In this document: positions 34,101-44,129 of the stretch, piece after piece | Layout: the number at the start of each line of letters is the position of its first letter | Numbering within the stretch: position 1 is the stretch's first letter | Assembly (NCBI GenBank): GCA_009829735.1 | Contig: CM020620.1 | Coordinates: 27,002,951-27,066,950, forward strand | Direction of reading: 5' to 3' | Origin: Pyropia yezoensis | Taxonomy: Eukaryota > Rhodophyta > Bangiophyceae > Bangiales > Bangiaceae | DNA: 64,000 bases | Translations under genes and position numbers: made by a program | The notes under the pieces: generated by a model | The model's input: the letters and a program-made list of their open reading frames with translations, nothing else | The model's database searches: none | What the model was told of the DNA's origin: nothing

Positions 34101-35353
34101 TGTTGGGTTGCCCCAATGGTACCCAGGGCTCCGCCTGTCCACATGACGTCATGCTTTCTTAAGATCCGTCGTACCCCTTCGGCTACGGAAGGGGGAAGGT
34201 GGTCGAGGTCAGCCTCGGCCAGTGCCTTCAATGCTTCTTGGTCCTTCTGCGGAATATCCGCCGGTAATGATGGTCGACTAGGCTTCCCGTCATCGGGTTG
34301 CTGTCGCTCGGTGGTCTCGGCGACCGCCAGCACCTCAAGTGGGTCCACTTGACCTTCCTTCTCAGAGGTAAGGATATCTTCTTCGTAGAGCTCGGCAATC
34401 CCGAGGATAGTTCCCTTCAAGAGGGTGACTGCCTTACGGCGATAGTTCGCCATCACTAGGAGGGACGACCCTCCTGATGGGAGGTCTATGAGACCGTTGG
34501 CCATGGTCAACCCATGGCGCTTGTAGGTTCGTAGGTTGGACCGGACTCTGCAGATGCCTGCAAGCTCACAGTTAACCGGGAGGACGGTCTCCGATAGCGG
34601 CTGAAAGCGAGTCCGCTTGGCCAGCCGGAGTGTCTTCGGTTCTACGCTTGCGTATACCTCAGCCACGTTAACGTGGCTCCCTTGTAGCGTCAGGTCCCTG
34701 ACGATCGCTGTCTGTCCTCTCTTCGTCCCGTCGGCCTCTTGCAGCTCGACGGTCCTCTGGCCCGGCGGGATTGCATCAACGTGAACGTTGATGAAGGTGC
34801 ACCCCAGTATGCAGGGCACAGATAGCGTCTCACATACCAGGAAGTCAACTTCCGTAGTAAGCTCCCCGATGGTGACCTGCAGCGACATCGCTGCGGTCGT
34901 ACGAATGAGACGACCATTCCCATCCTTGATCGTGGGTCCCCGAGTCACCCTGACTCGCGGAAGCCACTTCTCCGGGAGGGTATCCTTCCGGACCAAGTGA
35001 GGCCCAGCCCCTGTATCCAGTACAGGGTAGTACGATCGTGTCGACTGGGGGTCAACCCCCAGTGTGGCTGATACCTTGAAGTTCTCCAAGGTAAACAGCA
35101 CGTGGCCTACACCGATATCCGGTGTAGCTCGGGCATCCTGAACAGGGCCCTTGTCTGGTTCCATGTGACGGGGCTTCCCGTCCTCTCCTCCCAACCTTGG
35201 TGGTTGGTCATCAATCCCCTGACGCCGTGTCGTCGGGGCCGGAAGGTGTACCCGGGGGTTGATGCGGCGTCGGCTCAACCGCGCTCTCCGTGGGGCTTTC
35301 CCCGCGGTACTCCGGGGTGGCATGCTTGGGTTACCCCAGCGCCCCCCGGTCAT
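31187..35353 (-). CDS. E2a pol polyprotein (fossil part, looks whole)
   Basis: A 1388-codon minus-strand frame. Order: retropepsin VLDTGAG (DTGA at 113-116); reverse transcriptase with FCIDYRRLN and YLDDVIVFS (near 579); RNase H (VDACDTQVGC near 732, RYFSRTLNPAERNYSATERECLGVIW); integrase HHCC (HPGGSRMF ... CQPCARNR), DDE core (AIDILGPL, LSDNGANLTS, TNGQVERFNRTIVKML); and a C-terminal chromodomain-like WYVKVMWVGYDSPTWEQAANIP. It starts 8 nt after the gag stop codon and in a different frame from the E2b-type gag, so pol must be made by reinitiation, frameshift or a separate message. Confidence 0.9.
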   Translation of the reverse strand: MTGGRWGNPSMPPRSTAGKAPRRARLSRRRINPRVHLPAPTTRRQGIDDQPPRLGGEDGKPRHMEPDKGPVQDARATPDIGVGHVLFTLENFKVSATLGVDPQSTRSYYPVLDTGAGPHLVRKDTLPEKWLPRVRVTRGPTIKDGNGRLIRTTAAMSLQVTIGELTTEVDFLVCETLSVPCILGCTFINVHVDAIPPGQRTVELQEADGTKRGQTAIVRDLTLQGSHVNVAEVYASVEPKTLRLAKRTRFQPLSETVLPVNCELAGICRVRSNLRTYKRHGLTMANGLIDLPSGGSSLLVMANYRRKAVTLLKGTILGIAELYEEDILTSEKEGQVDPLEVLAVAETTERQQPDDGKPSRPSLPADIPQKDQEALKALAEADLDHLPPSVAEGVRRILRKHDVMWTGGALGTIGATQHRIDLVPGARPARSQPHRAGPMQREIVDGEVKRMSEAKVIRPSMSEWGAPVVIVPKKDQTPRFCIDYRRLNLVTKKDSYPLPRMDECIDSLGEATVFTTIDCNAGYWQIPVADEDTPKTAFACHSGVYEFLTMPFGLSNAPSTFQRAIDIILSGVKWRNCLVYLDDVIVFSRNMDDHVQHVDEVLTLLRNAGVTLRLKKCAFFQQTVEYLGHQITPGKLGVLEANTRALRDARFPNTQTQLKSFLGMCNVYRRFVKDFARIAKPLTVLTSSALPKVLQAPSTSEEEAFESLKRALLSPPVLALPHRRGTFVIDVDACDTQVGCTLLQGKTLIGTHNVIPDLRPVRYFSRTLNPAERNYSATERECLGVIWAVQLLRPYLEGSRFIVRSDHEPLRWLLNLGDKDSDSHGRLARWRLKMAEHDYRTVYKAGSTHHLGDALSRLDTPSGDTRPVDEDIPVVPVCMVGNATQGMVDHTMAHRACPLTLADFREAQANDDDCRRHRANFLAGTAGIFSENEDGLIYRRAPADGRHQVVVPVSLRQAVMEREHENPTAGHPGGSRMFAAMRRFFYWPAMAVDVVDHVRGCQPCARNRMSLHRQASAMKLFPPEGPNEQVAIDILGPLPVTEEGNRYILVMSDRFTKLSRAAAIPNDTAYTIMNAVVDHWISAYGVMKQLLSDNGANLTSAFCTKVLGMFGIEPRRASDYHPQTNGQVERFNRTIVKMLQCYVAEHTNTWDRLLSVLTLAYNARPHRSTNIAPLEWVMPLGVGNPTLPPGRCTRYDTPKGRPAERIHLAWLAKLSWMIPKLKGALDRTQLRYKKNFDTRLRVHNATLMTGDWVYIRHQKFRGNKLMQPVKGPYQILQRDDHSVILHSDTEIQRISVNGVTPAPKPEQPQPVPAGLLHEALTTHRSDDPVGPDGIPYQVESVVGHTDPNLPGPWYVKVMWVGYDSPTWEQAANIPRQLLMPYMRRRRLL

Positions 35354-35361
35354 CCTTCCTC

Positions 35362-37552
35362 TTACTCGTTTCCCGCCCTTAGTAGGGTGCTGTCCGCCGG
35401 GACATCCGGCTGCGGAGGTGCCTCCTCGACGGCCAGTACTCCACCTGGAGCTGGCTGCCTACCCGGTGCGGGTCCGGGTGCTCTGGCGGGATACCCCCCG
35501 GTGGATGCCTTGCGTTGCGCCGCTGCCCGCCGAGACTCCTCGGGGATGAGTGGGCAGGAAGACACCCAGTGCTGGGGATCCCCACACAACATACATCCGG
35601 ACGTGCCGGTCCCTCCTTGAGTTCGCATCGGGGTAGCCCCGTAGCTGCGGTTGCCTCCCTCGGGCGCCCGAGTGCCTGCTCCCTGGTAGGCCTTGGGTCC
35701 TTGGGTCAACCGGAACATGGACTCCCCCAACCGGTTGGGTCGGCCCGCAATCTGCGGAGGTGCCTCCGTACGTACTGCCCATGTAGGCAGGGGCTGGTGG
35801 GGGTTACCCGTAACCGGGGCATACCCCGTCGTCCGCACATACGGGACGCGCCGTCCCGCTCCCTCGTTGACCTGGAACTGGGTCCCAGCCGGGGCGATGT
35901 ACGCTACCGTTCCGTGCTCATCAATCACCGGCGTAGCCGGTAGCAACAGGTGGCCCTGTTGGTCAACTAGAGGTTCATCCTCGCCCGTAGGGGTATGTTC
36001 GGTCGCCACCAGTCCTGGTGCGGCCTTACGTTCCACCTTCTCTTGCCTCGGTACCGGGGTAAGACTGGGCTTGCCTCCCTCACCCTTGGGCTTCGGGGCC
36101 AAGGCACACTCCGGGTGTAGAACCCGGTAGGCGTCCCCTAGGGACTTAAACATATGCATCAGTCGACTGAAGTTCGTCCGGGCCGTATTGGCTCCCCGAG
36201 CGGATATCCGCACGTAGTGGGGTACTCCTGCGAACAGGATGGCCCGTAGCTCCCCTTCTCCGAGGAGCTTCCCCAGCTCGTAGTCGAGCTCTTGGATCCG
36301 GCGTCCAAACATCTCCTCATCCTCCCAGTTCTGGGCGGTGGCAGTGCGCAGGGCCCGGTAGTGGTCCTCGCACTTGTCCTCGCTGAGGTAACTGCTCAGC
36401 AGCTCCTTGAGAATCCCACGGTAATCCATGGGGGTGGCCGCGACCCTCATTCCCGGCATCGGGGATGCCTGGCGAAGAATGCCTCGCACCCGTTCATCAA
36501 CAAAGAAAGGGAGGATCTCCAGGGCCAGCCCCTCGTTGACGAGCGCCTTGTCTGCGGCTGCCTTGAAGCTATTCAAGAAGCCGATGACTGCCAACGGACG
36601 TCCGTTCGGGCCCTCCGAACATAGGGACTCCCTTCATAAGGGTCTGCATAGAGCGGATCGCTCGGTGCGACGTATTACGCATCGATTCCGATACGGTGGT
36701 AGATCGGTCTTCCAAACGATAACGTTCGGGAGTCAGTACCGACCTGAAGACTTCGTTGACGATCTCCGCGTCAGCGTCCTGGATATCCAGTCGCTTAGCC
36801 AGTTGATGAGCAAACTCATCGGACTCCATCCGCTTCAGTAGGCTCGCAGTTACCTGCGCGGTCATAGCTTCCACCACTGAAGATGGTACTTCAGGCGTCG
36901 GCACTTCGGGAACCCGAGTTGCCTGGTCTCCTTCGTCGTGGGGATACTGTGAGAGGGTACCCCCTCCGCCAATATCCGACTCTCCACCGGCGTAAGTATC
37001 CGCCGGGTCGTGTCCGCGGAGTCCGCTTCGGGTGCTCCGAGCGTATCGCTCCGTGTGGCTCCGTTCCAACTCTGCCGACGAGTCGGATCCATACCCCATT
37101 GTGTCCGGGGGTTGTCCAGGAGTAGCAACACCGGGGTTGACCCTGGTGGACTCCGAAAGTAGTCCGGCCGGTTCGAACCGTACTGGTGTGGGAGGAACAC
37201 GACGGGGTCCCGTCGTGTGGCGTGTTGACATCAACACTGCCATCGCGTCCTCCGTCCGCTCCTGGCGAGCGTCGAGTCCGGAAAACCGGGCCTCGATGCG
37301 GGCCAATGATGCCATCAGGGAATCCCCTGGTGAAGGAGGCGGCGGAGTGAGGTCGGTCGACGACAGTTGAGGCGGGCCCCCGCCTCCTGCCGTCCGAGCC
37401 GTGCCAAACGTCGATCCGGCACCTGAGAGCATTGGCGTCTCAATGTTGTCGATCGGGTTCCCGATCTCGGTTCCCGTAGTCACCTCCGGGGTCGGCGTCG
37501 ACGCCGATCCGTCATCTTGAACGTTCCCCGTCTCTTGGGTAGACATAGTCAC
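35362..37552 (-). pseudogene. E2a gag
   Basis: Starts MSTQETGNVQDDGSAS; a capsid-like helical part lies in the middle (RYRALRTATAQNWEDEEMFGRRIQELDYELGKLL region), and a CCHC knuckle CMLCGDPQHWVSSC lies near the C-terminus. It is nearly identical to the whole 729-residue gag of E2b. About one break. Confidence 0.85.
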
Positions 37553-37770
37553 AATCAGTCAACCGACGTAACAATCACCACGAATAAGAGAGCGAGGGGG
37601 TAGATTGGGGAGAGTACAGTAGATCACAGGCAGAGGTAAAAACTCAACACAATCGATCAGGTCGCAACACCACGAGTACAAGAAAAGGACCGGATCCCTA
37701 TCCGTGTGCCAGGGCCGAAGACGGCGTCACCACAAGGGTGACGGAAACCCGTCCCCTGCTGCTCCACCAA

Positions 37771-38134
37771 TGTAGCACAATAGGGATCCGTCGCACGTCC
37801 ACTCTCAGGGAACACTCACCAAGGGGGATCGGCACCAACGTCACCGGGAGGCCAAGGTTGCTGTCCTTGGAGCGCAAGCCACGGGACCAAGATGGGAGCC
37901 CAAATGGGAGGGGTTTGTTGTTCTACCATGGCCGGCGGTGGATTCGCCGCCGGCCCCCACGTTATAAACCCTCGGAGACACTACTAACTACCCTCCACCC
38001 CAAGATGCAAGTCCCTCTGGTCATACGTAACTTACAGATACCGTGACCAGTACGAACTATCAAATTGAAAGTTAAGGGTTAGAAGTAGCCCCCCCTAATA
38101 TTAGGGTTACAATACGGCCAACCATATTGCTACA
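37771..38134 (-). repeat. E2a 5' LTR (right)
   Basis: 364 bp, partner of 27385-27747. The primer-binding site lies immediately inside (plus-strand reading ...GCTGCTCCACCAA). The outer flank CCTCG runs directly into Ty1/Copia sequence. Confidence 0.9.
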
Positions 38135-39525
38135 CCTCGGCAGTGGAACAACTTCGAGTTTCTCGGCGTCACCATCGCCTCCACCCGTGGCCCTGATTGG
38201 TGCATCGAGCTGACGCAGACGAGCTACATCGCCGCCCTGAACCCCATGAATCTGTCAGCGACGTACGAGGAGTTTGCGTCCGTGCGTGCCGCTGTCGCTT
38301 GGCTCTCGCGCACCCGGCCGGACTTGTGCTGCGCGATCAACCGCGCGGCCCAGGCTACCCCCAAGTCGTACTGTAAGCGGCATATCCGAGATCTCAATAA
38401 GGCCATCAAGCGAGCTAAGAGTACCAGCGATTGGGCGCTGATTTACCGCCCCCTCCGACGTAGATCGCTGCGGCTCAAGGTGTACGCCGATGCGTCATTT
38501 GCGTCCAACTATGACGGGTCTTCCCAGCTGGGCTACATTATCTTGCTGTGCGACGACCGCGGCGCCTGTCACGTGCTGTCCTACTCGAGCAAGAAGTCAC
38601 GCCGAGTGGTGCGCTCCATCATGGCCGGCGAGGTGTACGCGTTTGCCAACGCATTTGACGAGGCGTTCATCATCAAGCACGACTTGGAGCGTATCTACCA
38701 CCAGCATGTCCCGCTCATAATGCTGACGGACTCCAAGCAGCTGTTTGACGTCATCACGCGCGCGTCGCATCCGACGGAGAAGCGACTTATGATTGATGTG
38801 GCGGCGGCTCGAGAGGCGTACAACAACCAAGAGATTTCCAACGTCGGCCTGCTCAAGTCCGAGCACAACGCCGCGGACGGGCTGACGAAACCACACCACC
38901 GCACTGCGCTCGAGCGCATCATGAGTACTGGCGAGGACAACAACCCGGTGGAGCAGTGGATCATCCGTGCTGCCGCGGCCCTCAAGCCCTCTGAGTAGGA
39001 AAGGGGGGAGTGTGGCTGATTCCAACATAGCTGCAGTGTGCTTACGGCCGCGGCTATGCGCTGTCCGATGATGGCCAATGGTTGGCCGAGATTGCACGAC
39101 GTCGGTGATTGCATATCCTGCGGGGATGGCTGATTGGCGCATCCGGGGCGAGATTCCTTGCGTCGACGGTGCGCTGGCCGTGCCCCTGCTGGCCTGTCGT
39201 CGACGTGTGTGGAGGGTGTCGCCCGTGCGTATCCCAGGCCCGTTGCGTGCGCGCACCTGCGTTTTTTGTGCGTGCACGAGGGGGGGGCTTGGCCCGTGAG
39301 TGTGTGTGCGCGCCCGCATGCCTGAAGGGGCCATGCGTGGGGGGGGGGTGCCCGTGCGGGCCCATGTGCGTGCCCTGGCGTGGGGGGCTGCGCCGGCTCT
39401 ACATGAGGGCGGGCACAGCGCGCCGAGGGACGATTGCGAGGGGGGAGACATCGAACGACGAAGAAGAAGGACTCTTGGATTGCTGTGTCTGGGGCGTGCA
39501 CGGACGTCGGCTGCCCCATCTACAC
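38135..39525 (+). mobile_element. Element E5, 3' end of a Ty1/Copia element
   Basis: The plus strand codes for the end of reverse transcriptase and RNase H (FEFLGVTIAS, CAINRAAQ, YADASFASNYDGSSQLGY, SIMAGEVYAF, HNAADGLTKP), ending at a stop at 38996-38998. A polypurine tract (GGAAAGGGGGGAG) follows, then a presumed 3' LTR starting TGTGGCTGATTCC at about 39012 and perhaps ending ...CATCTACA near 39524. Everything upstream is missing at the E2a junction. The remaining frame looks open, but the element is truncated. Confidence 0.78.
38246..38998 (+). CDS. Copia RT tail and RNase H (fossil part)
   Basis: A 250-codon open stretch with the Copia-type RNase H pattern YADASF ... SQLGY ... SSKKSRRVVRSIMAGEVYA, and the typical C-terminal HNAADGLTKP. 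It continues leftward without a break to the E2a boundary. It is the end of a polyprotein, not a separate gene. Confidence 0.78.
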   Translation: MNLSATYEEFASVRAAVAWLSRTRPDLCCAINRAAQATPKSYCKRHIRDLNKAIKRAKSTSDWALIYRPLRRRSLRLKVYADASFASNYDGSSQLGYIILLCDDRGACHVLSYSSKKSRRVVRSIMAGEVYAFANAFDEAFIIKHDLERIYHQHVPLIMLTDSKQLFDVITRASHPTEKRLMIDVAAAREAYNNQEISNVGLLKSEHNAADGLTKPHHRTALERIMSTGEDNNPVEQWIIRAAAALKPSE

Positions 39526-39584
39526 AGATCCGCGGTCGGTAGCAGGCCGTGAGTCTGATACGATTTTCTGCCAATACTGCCACA

Positions 39585-40245
39585 GTGGCGGCTTACTTTA
39601 GAAACCTCATTGTTTTTGACCCGGAACTTTTTGAGCTGGCACCACCACCAGATCCGCCTCATCGAGAGCTGTCGAATGCACACGCTTTCGTCTCCAATTG
39701 TCAAAAATTGACAGAGATAGAGCGGGATTAGTGTAATTTGCAAATGTTGCCTACTTTAGCCGTGATGAGAAAAAGTGCGGTTACTTTAGAGGAGTGGTAG
39801 CTCACATAGATGGGCTACATCTTAAGTGGCCAATCAAATGGTCCATCCAGGGGCGCATCAGCAACGCCTGCCAGGCTACGGCACGCCCTCCTCCTCACCC
39901 ACTTTAAAAGAGCGAATAAAGTGCTTCACAGGGATAGCCAACCGCGTCGCTGCGGACACTGTGGACGCCTCCATGCAGTGGACCGCGCTACATAGCCTGT
40001 CCGCCACATGCTCTGCTGCCACCTCTCTTGCAGTTGATGCGCCTTAGCGTCGATCACCTGGCCATCGACAGCTCCACCAGTTCACTCCACGCGCCCCATG
40101 AGTGCGATAGAAGGGGCTGTCATGCCAGTTTTACAGTATCGGGCAGGGGCCGATCCGGGCGACTTTCGAGCGCACAATCTTTGAACGGGGCTATCTCCGT
40201 TCGGCCCATCTCAATTAGAATGAGGATTCTAAAGTAAGCCGCCAC
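39585..40245. mobile_element. MITE-like element with perfect 19-bp terminal inverted repeats
   Basis: The left end, GTGGCGGCTTACTTTAGAA (39585-39603), is the exact reverse complement of 40227-40245. The motif TACTTTAG recurs inside the left half (about 39751 and 39781), as subterminal repeats do in DNA transposons. It is 661 bp, has no coding frame of note and is less GC-rich than its surroundings. I could not fix a target duplication (flanks CCACA and ATATC), so the superfamily is open. Confidence 0.8.
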
Positions 40246-40557
40246 ATATCACTCTGTTTGTAGCCGGACAGCGGTGTGACTCTTTCGTAAAAATCGGCAA
40301 CTCCTCCGTTTTTCTTCACTTTTGAGCTTCTTCTACGCAGTGCATTGTGCTTTAGTACACTAGAGGTCCAGGACGAGCTTTTTTCTCCCCTATTCCACGC
40401 TATATTGCTTCCCTCGCCGTGACAGAGAAGAACAGAGGTTGTTGTTCCTGACTGCCGATCAGACGTAAGAATCGGATACGGGGGCTACCTTAGAAGTACA
40501 ATTACATAAAAACAAGTAACTTGGACTGAACAATGTCAGGCTGAAGCGCCGCCAGAC

Positions 40558-41070
40558 ATGCCTCTTCCCTTCACCCCAACCCGTCCTGTTTGCACCGCCG
40601 TTGCACCTGCACTCTCCCCTACCACCTCCCTCCCCCCAACGCCCGTGCGTGCTCAGGCTCGGCTTGCCACTATGTCGCCCTCGCGCCAGATTGCTTCTGG
40701 TGGTGGCCCCTCGCGTCGGCGTCGCGCTTTCTACAGACTGACGAAGGAGACGGCTGTTCCTGGTGGACAACGTGAGTCGATTTCTTGAGGGGGAGCGCGC
40801 GGCCGGCCGGACGCACTCGTATCGGCGTCTCGGGGAGATTAGCGACCAAGTGGCAGCTGCTTTTGATGCAGAGCAGCTGGAGGTTGAGGGGGGGATAGAG
40901 ACGGAGGAGAAGCAGGCGCCGACGACGGAGTCGGTGAGGAGGAGGAGGAGGGTGAGGGAAGCGAGGAGTACGAGGGGGGCGAGAGCGAGGTGGAGGGAGA
41001 GAGTGCAGGGAGTGCGTTGGACGAGAGCGGGCAGGGGAGGGGAGCGACTCGCGTAGTATGGAGATGTAAC
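40558..41070 (+). other. Weak coding-like stretch, unrecognised
   Basis: An ATG at 40558 and an in-frame ATG at 40672 open a short basic frame (PSRRRRAFYRLTKETAVPGG) that runs to a GTGAGT sequence at about 40769, a plausible donor. A second frame (RFLEGERAAGRTHSYRRLGEISDQVAAAFD) continues across it, followed by a Glu/Arg-rich stretch. A pyrimidine-rich AG acceptor lies near 41119. I do not recognise a family and cannot join exons with confidence. Confidence 0.2.
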
Positions 41071-41369
41071 CTGGGTACTGAGTGTGCGCGTTTTTTGTTT
41101 TTTTTTATGAGGAGCAGGCGACCGCCTTCATCCGGAGGAGCTGTCGGTGGACGTAAAATTGGTCCCCGGAAGGTCTCCGTACGAGGCGGGGGGGCTGTTG
41201 TCTTGCGGCCAAGGCATGGCGACACGCACTGCAATCGCCTACGCCTTGGCCGCGACGACGGGATTATGATCGGCTGCGACTGTGTCCTCAGATGCGGCGG
41301 GATTACGAAGTTGGCGCAGCGCGCACTGTGTCAATCCTACTACGGTGAGGAATGGGTCGGCATGTAACC

Positions 41370-44129
41370 CCCGTTCGTGCACACACAAAACCCGCCATTT
41401 TGATCTCGATCGGCATTCGGGCAAGACGGGCATGTCCGGTCCGCCCACATGGACGGGAGGACCCTCCGTGCTTTTTTGAGCCGTAGCCGACCAGAAGCGC
41501 ATGAATGAAAACTCTTTTCTCAGTGACTAGCTATATGAAATAGACCTTTAGCTACATGGAATAGACCTTTAGTGACCGCTGCTGGGGGGGGGGGGCGTTG
41601 TCGGCTATGGATTGGGGGCAGGTGGTGCCTGAGGCGGGGCGAAGGCTGCGGTCGGCTGGGAGCGTCTGGTTGCCGGCTCTGCCGGGGAAGGGGTGGCTGT
41701 GGCGACGGACCGAGGCGGCCGCTGGGTGGTCGGGAGCGGGGGGGGTTTGCGGCCGCTGTCTGGGAGGGGGTCGGTTGCCGCCAGGGGGATTTTTGTGGGC
41801 GGCGGGGGCGGGAGGTCGCTGCTGAAGGGGGCGGCTGCGGTCGTGGAGGGGGGTCAACATCTGCCGGGCGGCAAGCGGCCACCGGTTTGCGGCTGTCCGC
41901 CCTGACCGCCGCATGGAGATCCGGTGGTGGGGGTGCGGGTGGCGGCGGGCGAGCTGCCGTCTGCAGTGCCGCCGCGGCGGCCGCCCTTCCCGCCCACCAG
42001 GCGCCCGACCCCGTGTCGAACCTGACCTTCGAGGCGGCACCGTGGTGGTTGCGACGCTTGAGCGGCCAGAAACACAATCAGATGGTCGTCGATCGTAACG
42101 CCCAGGTGGCGGTCACTTCCTTTAGGAGACAACAAACAGAAAGGGAGGCTCGGTAGGGCTCCCCGCCGCGCGACGAGGTATGTACGGTGGGCAGCCGCTC
42201 CCCCCCCCCTCCGAGGGGCAGGAGCGCCCCCTGCCGCCAGCTGCCGCTTTACCCCTGACAGCGGCCACTCGCCTCCGCTCTGCGAGGCGCAGGCGCGGCT
42301 TGCCGAGGGAAGGGCGGCCGCGCTCGGCATCCATGTCCCCACCTCCGCCACCGGGGTCTAGGGCGGCCGCGGCGACCGTGGTGGCGGCGGGTGATGGTGT
42401 GGCGGCGGTGGCGGCAGGAGGTGGCGGCGCGGCCGCTACCTGTGCCAGCGGGCGCGAGTGTAGTGCCATTCCCCAAAATCTCTCAGTCCCTGGACTTGCG
42501 GAGAGCTTCGCTATTAGCCCCCCTTGAGACCGGGGGGGGGCTCCCATTGATCATACACTTCATTCCAGATGGACCTATCAATGTCTGGTTCCTCGGCGCC
42601 GACCGCGCACAATGGCGACGTTCTCCGCAAAATGCAGGGGACAATCGAGCAGCTTCCCGGCCCTCTCACACGCACGGCACCGCGAGCGACGCGCGCGTCG
42701 CCCCTCCTCCTCCCCCCGCCACCACCCCCCCCCCTCTTGCCAAGGACCCCTTCCCACCACTATTGTGCATCATGCTCCCCCCCAACTCATCCGAGCGCCT
42801 CACTGCGAGTGGAGGTGCGGGTAATGAGGTTGAGTCACCCCCTTTAACGTCGTCCCGGAAGCCCAGCTGGCACCTTCGCCATTGTGGATGTTGGAACAAC
42901 GGGTGAGCCCTGGAGCCTGCTGCTGCCGGTGGCCTGGCTGCCGATCCAGCGCTTGCGCTCCCTCCTCTTCCGGCTGTTACCCTTCGCAGGGCTGGTATCG
43001 CTCCTGCCAGCCGCCGCTTAGCTCCTCGTAGCCGCCCGCACGGCCCCGCCTCAGTCAAGTACACTACCGCACCCGGAAGGTCACATGCGCTGAAGAACTT
43101 ACGCAGCGCCGACATCACGCGAGTGGGGCTTACAATCAGTCCTGGTGGGACCACGTGTAAGTGGCTACACCTGCATCTGGTTTAATTAATTCATGAGGCA
43201 CAAAGGGCAGATGAATAAATCAATAGAACAATTTATCGTTTAATTAATTAATCTAATATATATTTTATGCATTTTATTGCTGCCATCCATGCTTCGCACG
43301 TTACATAATCGAACTACAGTACTTTGGCAAGACCCACAGAGATTCAGTCACTTCCCGTACGATTTCTGAGTCTGTTCCTGAAGAACACGTTGCAGCCATG
43401 AGTTGGAACACGAGTGTGAGGTGAGCATCAAACGGCCGACCTGCCCCATCGCAAGCCGCGGAGATGATCCATGAATCGAACGGGGGTTTTCGAGGAGGCA
43501 GCAAGACCGTGCATTTGTCAGCATTGACGCTGGTATCGCCACGCGGCTCACCGTGGGGGTGAGCGTGTGCTGCCGTCGCCTCGGATCCTTGCCTGGCATG
43601 CCTGAGAGTCGGGAGGGCGAGCGGGGGAGGTCACCACCAGGACGGCCGCACTAGTATTGCGTATGCGGGAGCGTGTCTTGCCGTTTGATGCTGGTGCTGG
43701 CGCCTGCGGGGTCCCTGTCGCCACCGCAGCGGTGCTGAACTCCCCGTTCTGTCAGCCGTCGGCCGCACGGGCTCTCCACCACTGCCCGTCCGTATTGCAC
43801 CTTATTGCACGCGATGCAGCGGGCTGCTGGGCGTGGCGGATGTGGGTGCTGCACGTGGGCACCGGAGTTGCTGGTGGCTCCTTGAGGAGGGCGACGGCAG
43901 CGCCCGCGTCCGCTAGATATGAACTGGTCGCGTGGTGGCGTGTGTTCACAGTCCGGCCGCGTCACTACTGTGCTTCGTCGGCGTCACGTCGCTGACCAGG
44001 CGCTGCGGTACGGGTGGTCGTGCGACGGTTGGGTGACGCGTGCCGTGGCCGTCGAGAGTCGCAGCCGCTGGGGGTTCTTGCCCGTTGCGGACGCAGCTGC
44101 CGCACGCGTTGTGCTGCGCCTGAGGCGCC
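41370..44129. other. GC- and G-run-rich sequence without supported gene
   Basis: Low-complexity Gly, Ala, Arg and Pro frames are open on both strands from 41580 to 42960 and are not taken as genes. A small direct repeat ATAGACCTTTAG occurs twice near 41540-41572. At 43185-43280 there is an A/T-rich island (TTTAATTAATT repeated). The stretch 43300-44129 shows only short overlapping frames. Nothing else was identified. Confidence 0.4.

Larger units (their letters stand above)
27385..38134 (-). mobile_element. Element E2a, Ty3/Gypsy chromovirus-like, nearly whole
   Basis: A 10.75-kb element. On the minus strand it holds 5' LTR, primer-binding site (TGGTGGAGCAGCAGGG), gag, pol (protease, RT, RNase H, integrase, chromodomain-like tail). 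Then come a long plus-strand reading frame, a polypurine tract (minus AAGGGGGGGG next to the 3' LTR) and the 3' LTR. LTRs are about 98 percent identical, so it is young. About one break in gag; pol and the antisense frame look whole. The outer flanks do not match: AGCCG on the left, CCTCG on the right. Confidence 0.9.

Noticed and set aside
41520-42077. Pro/Ala/Arg minus-strand frame as a gene
   Set aside because: Low-complexity, equally open in other frames, no splice or domain support.
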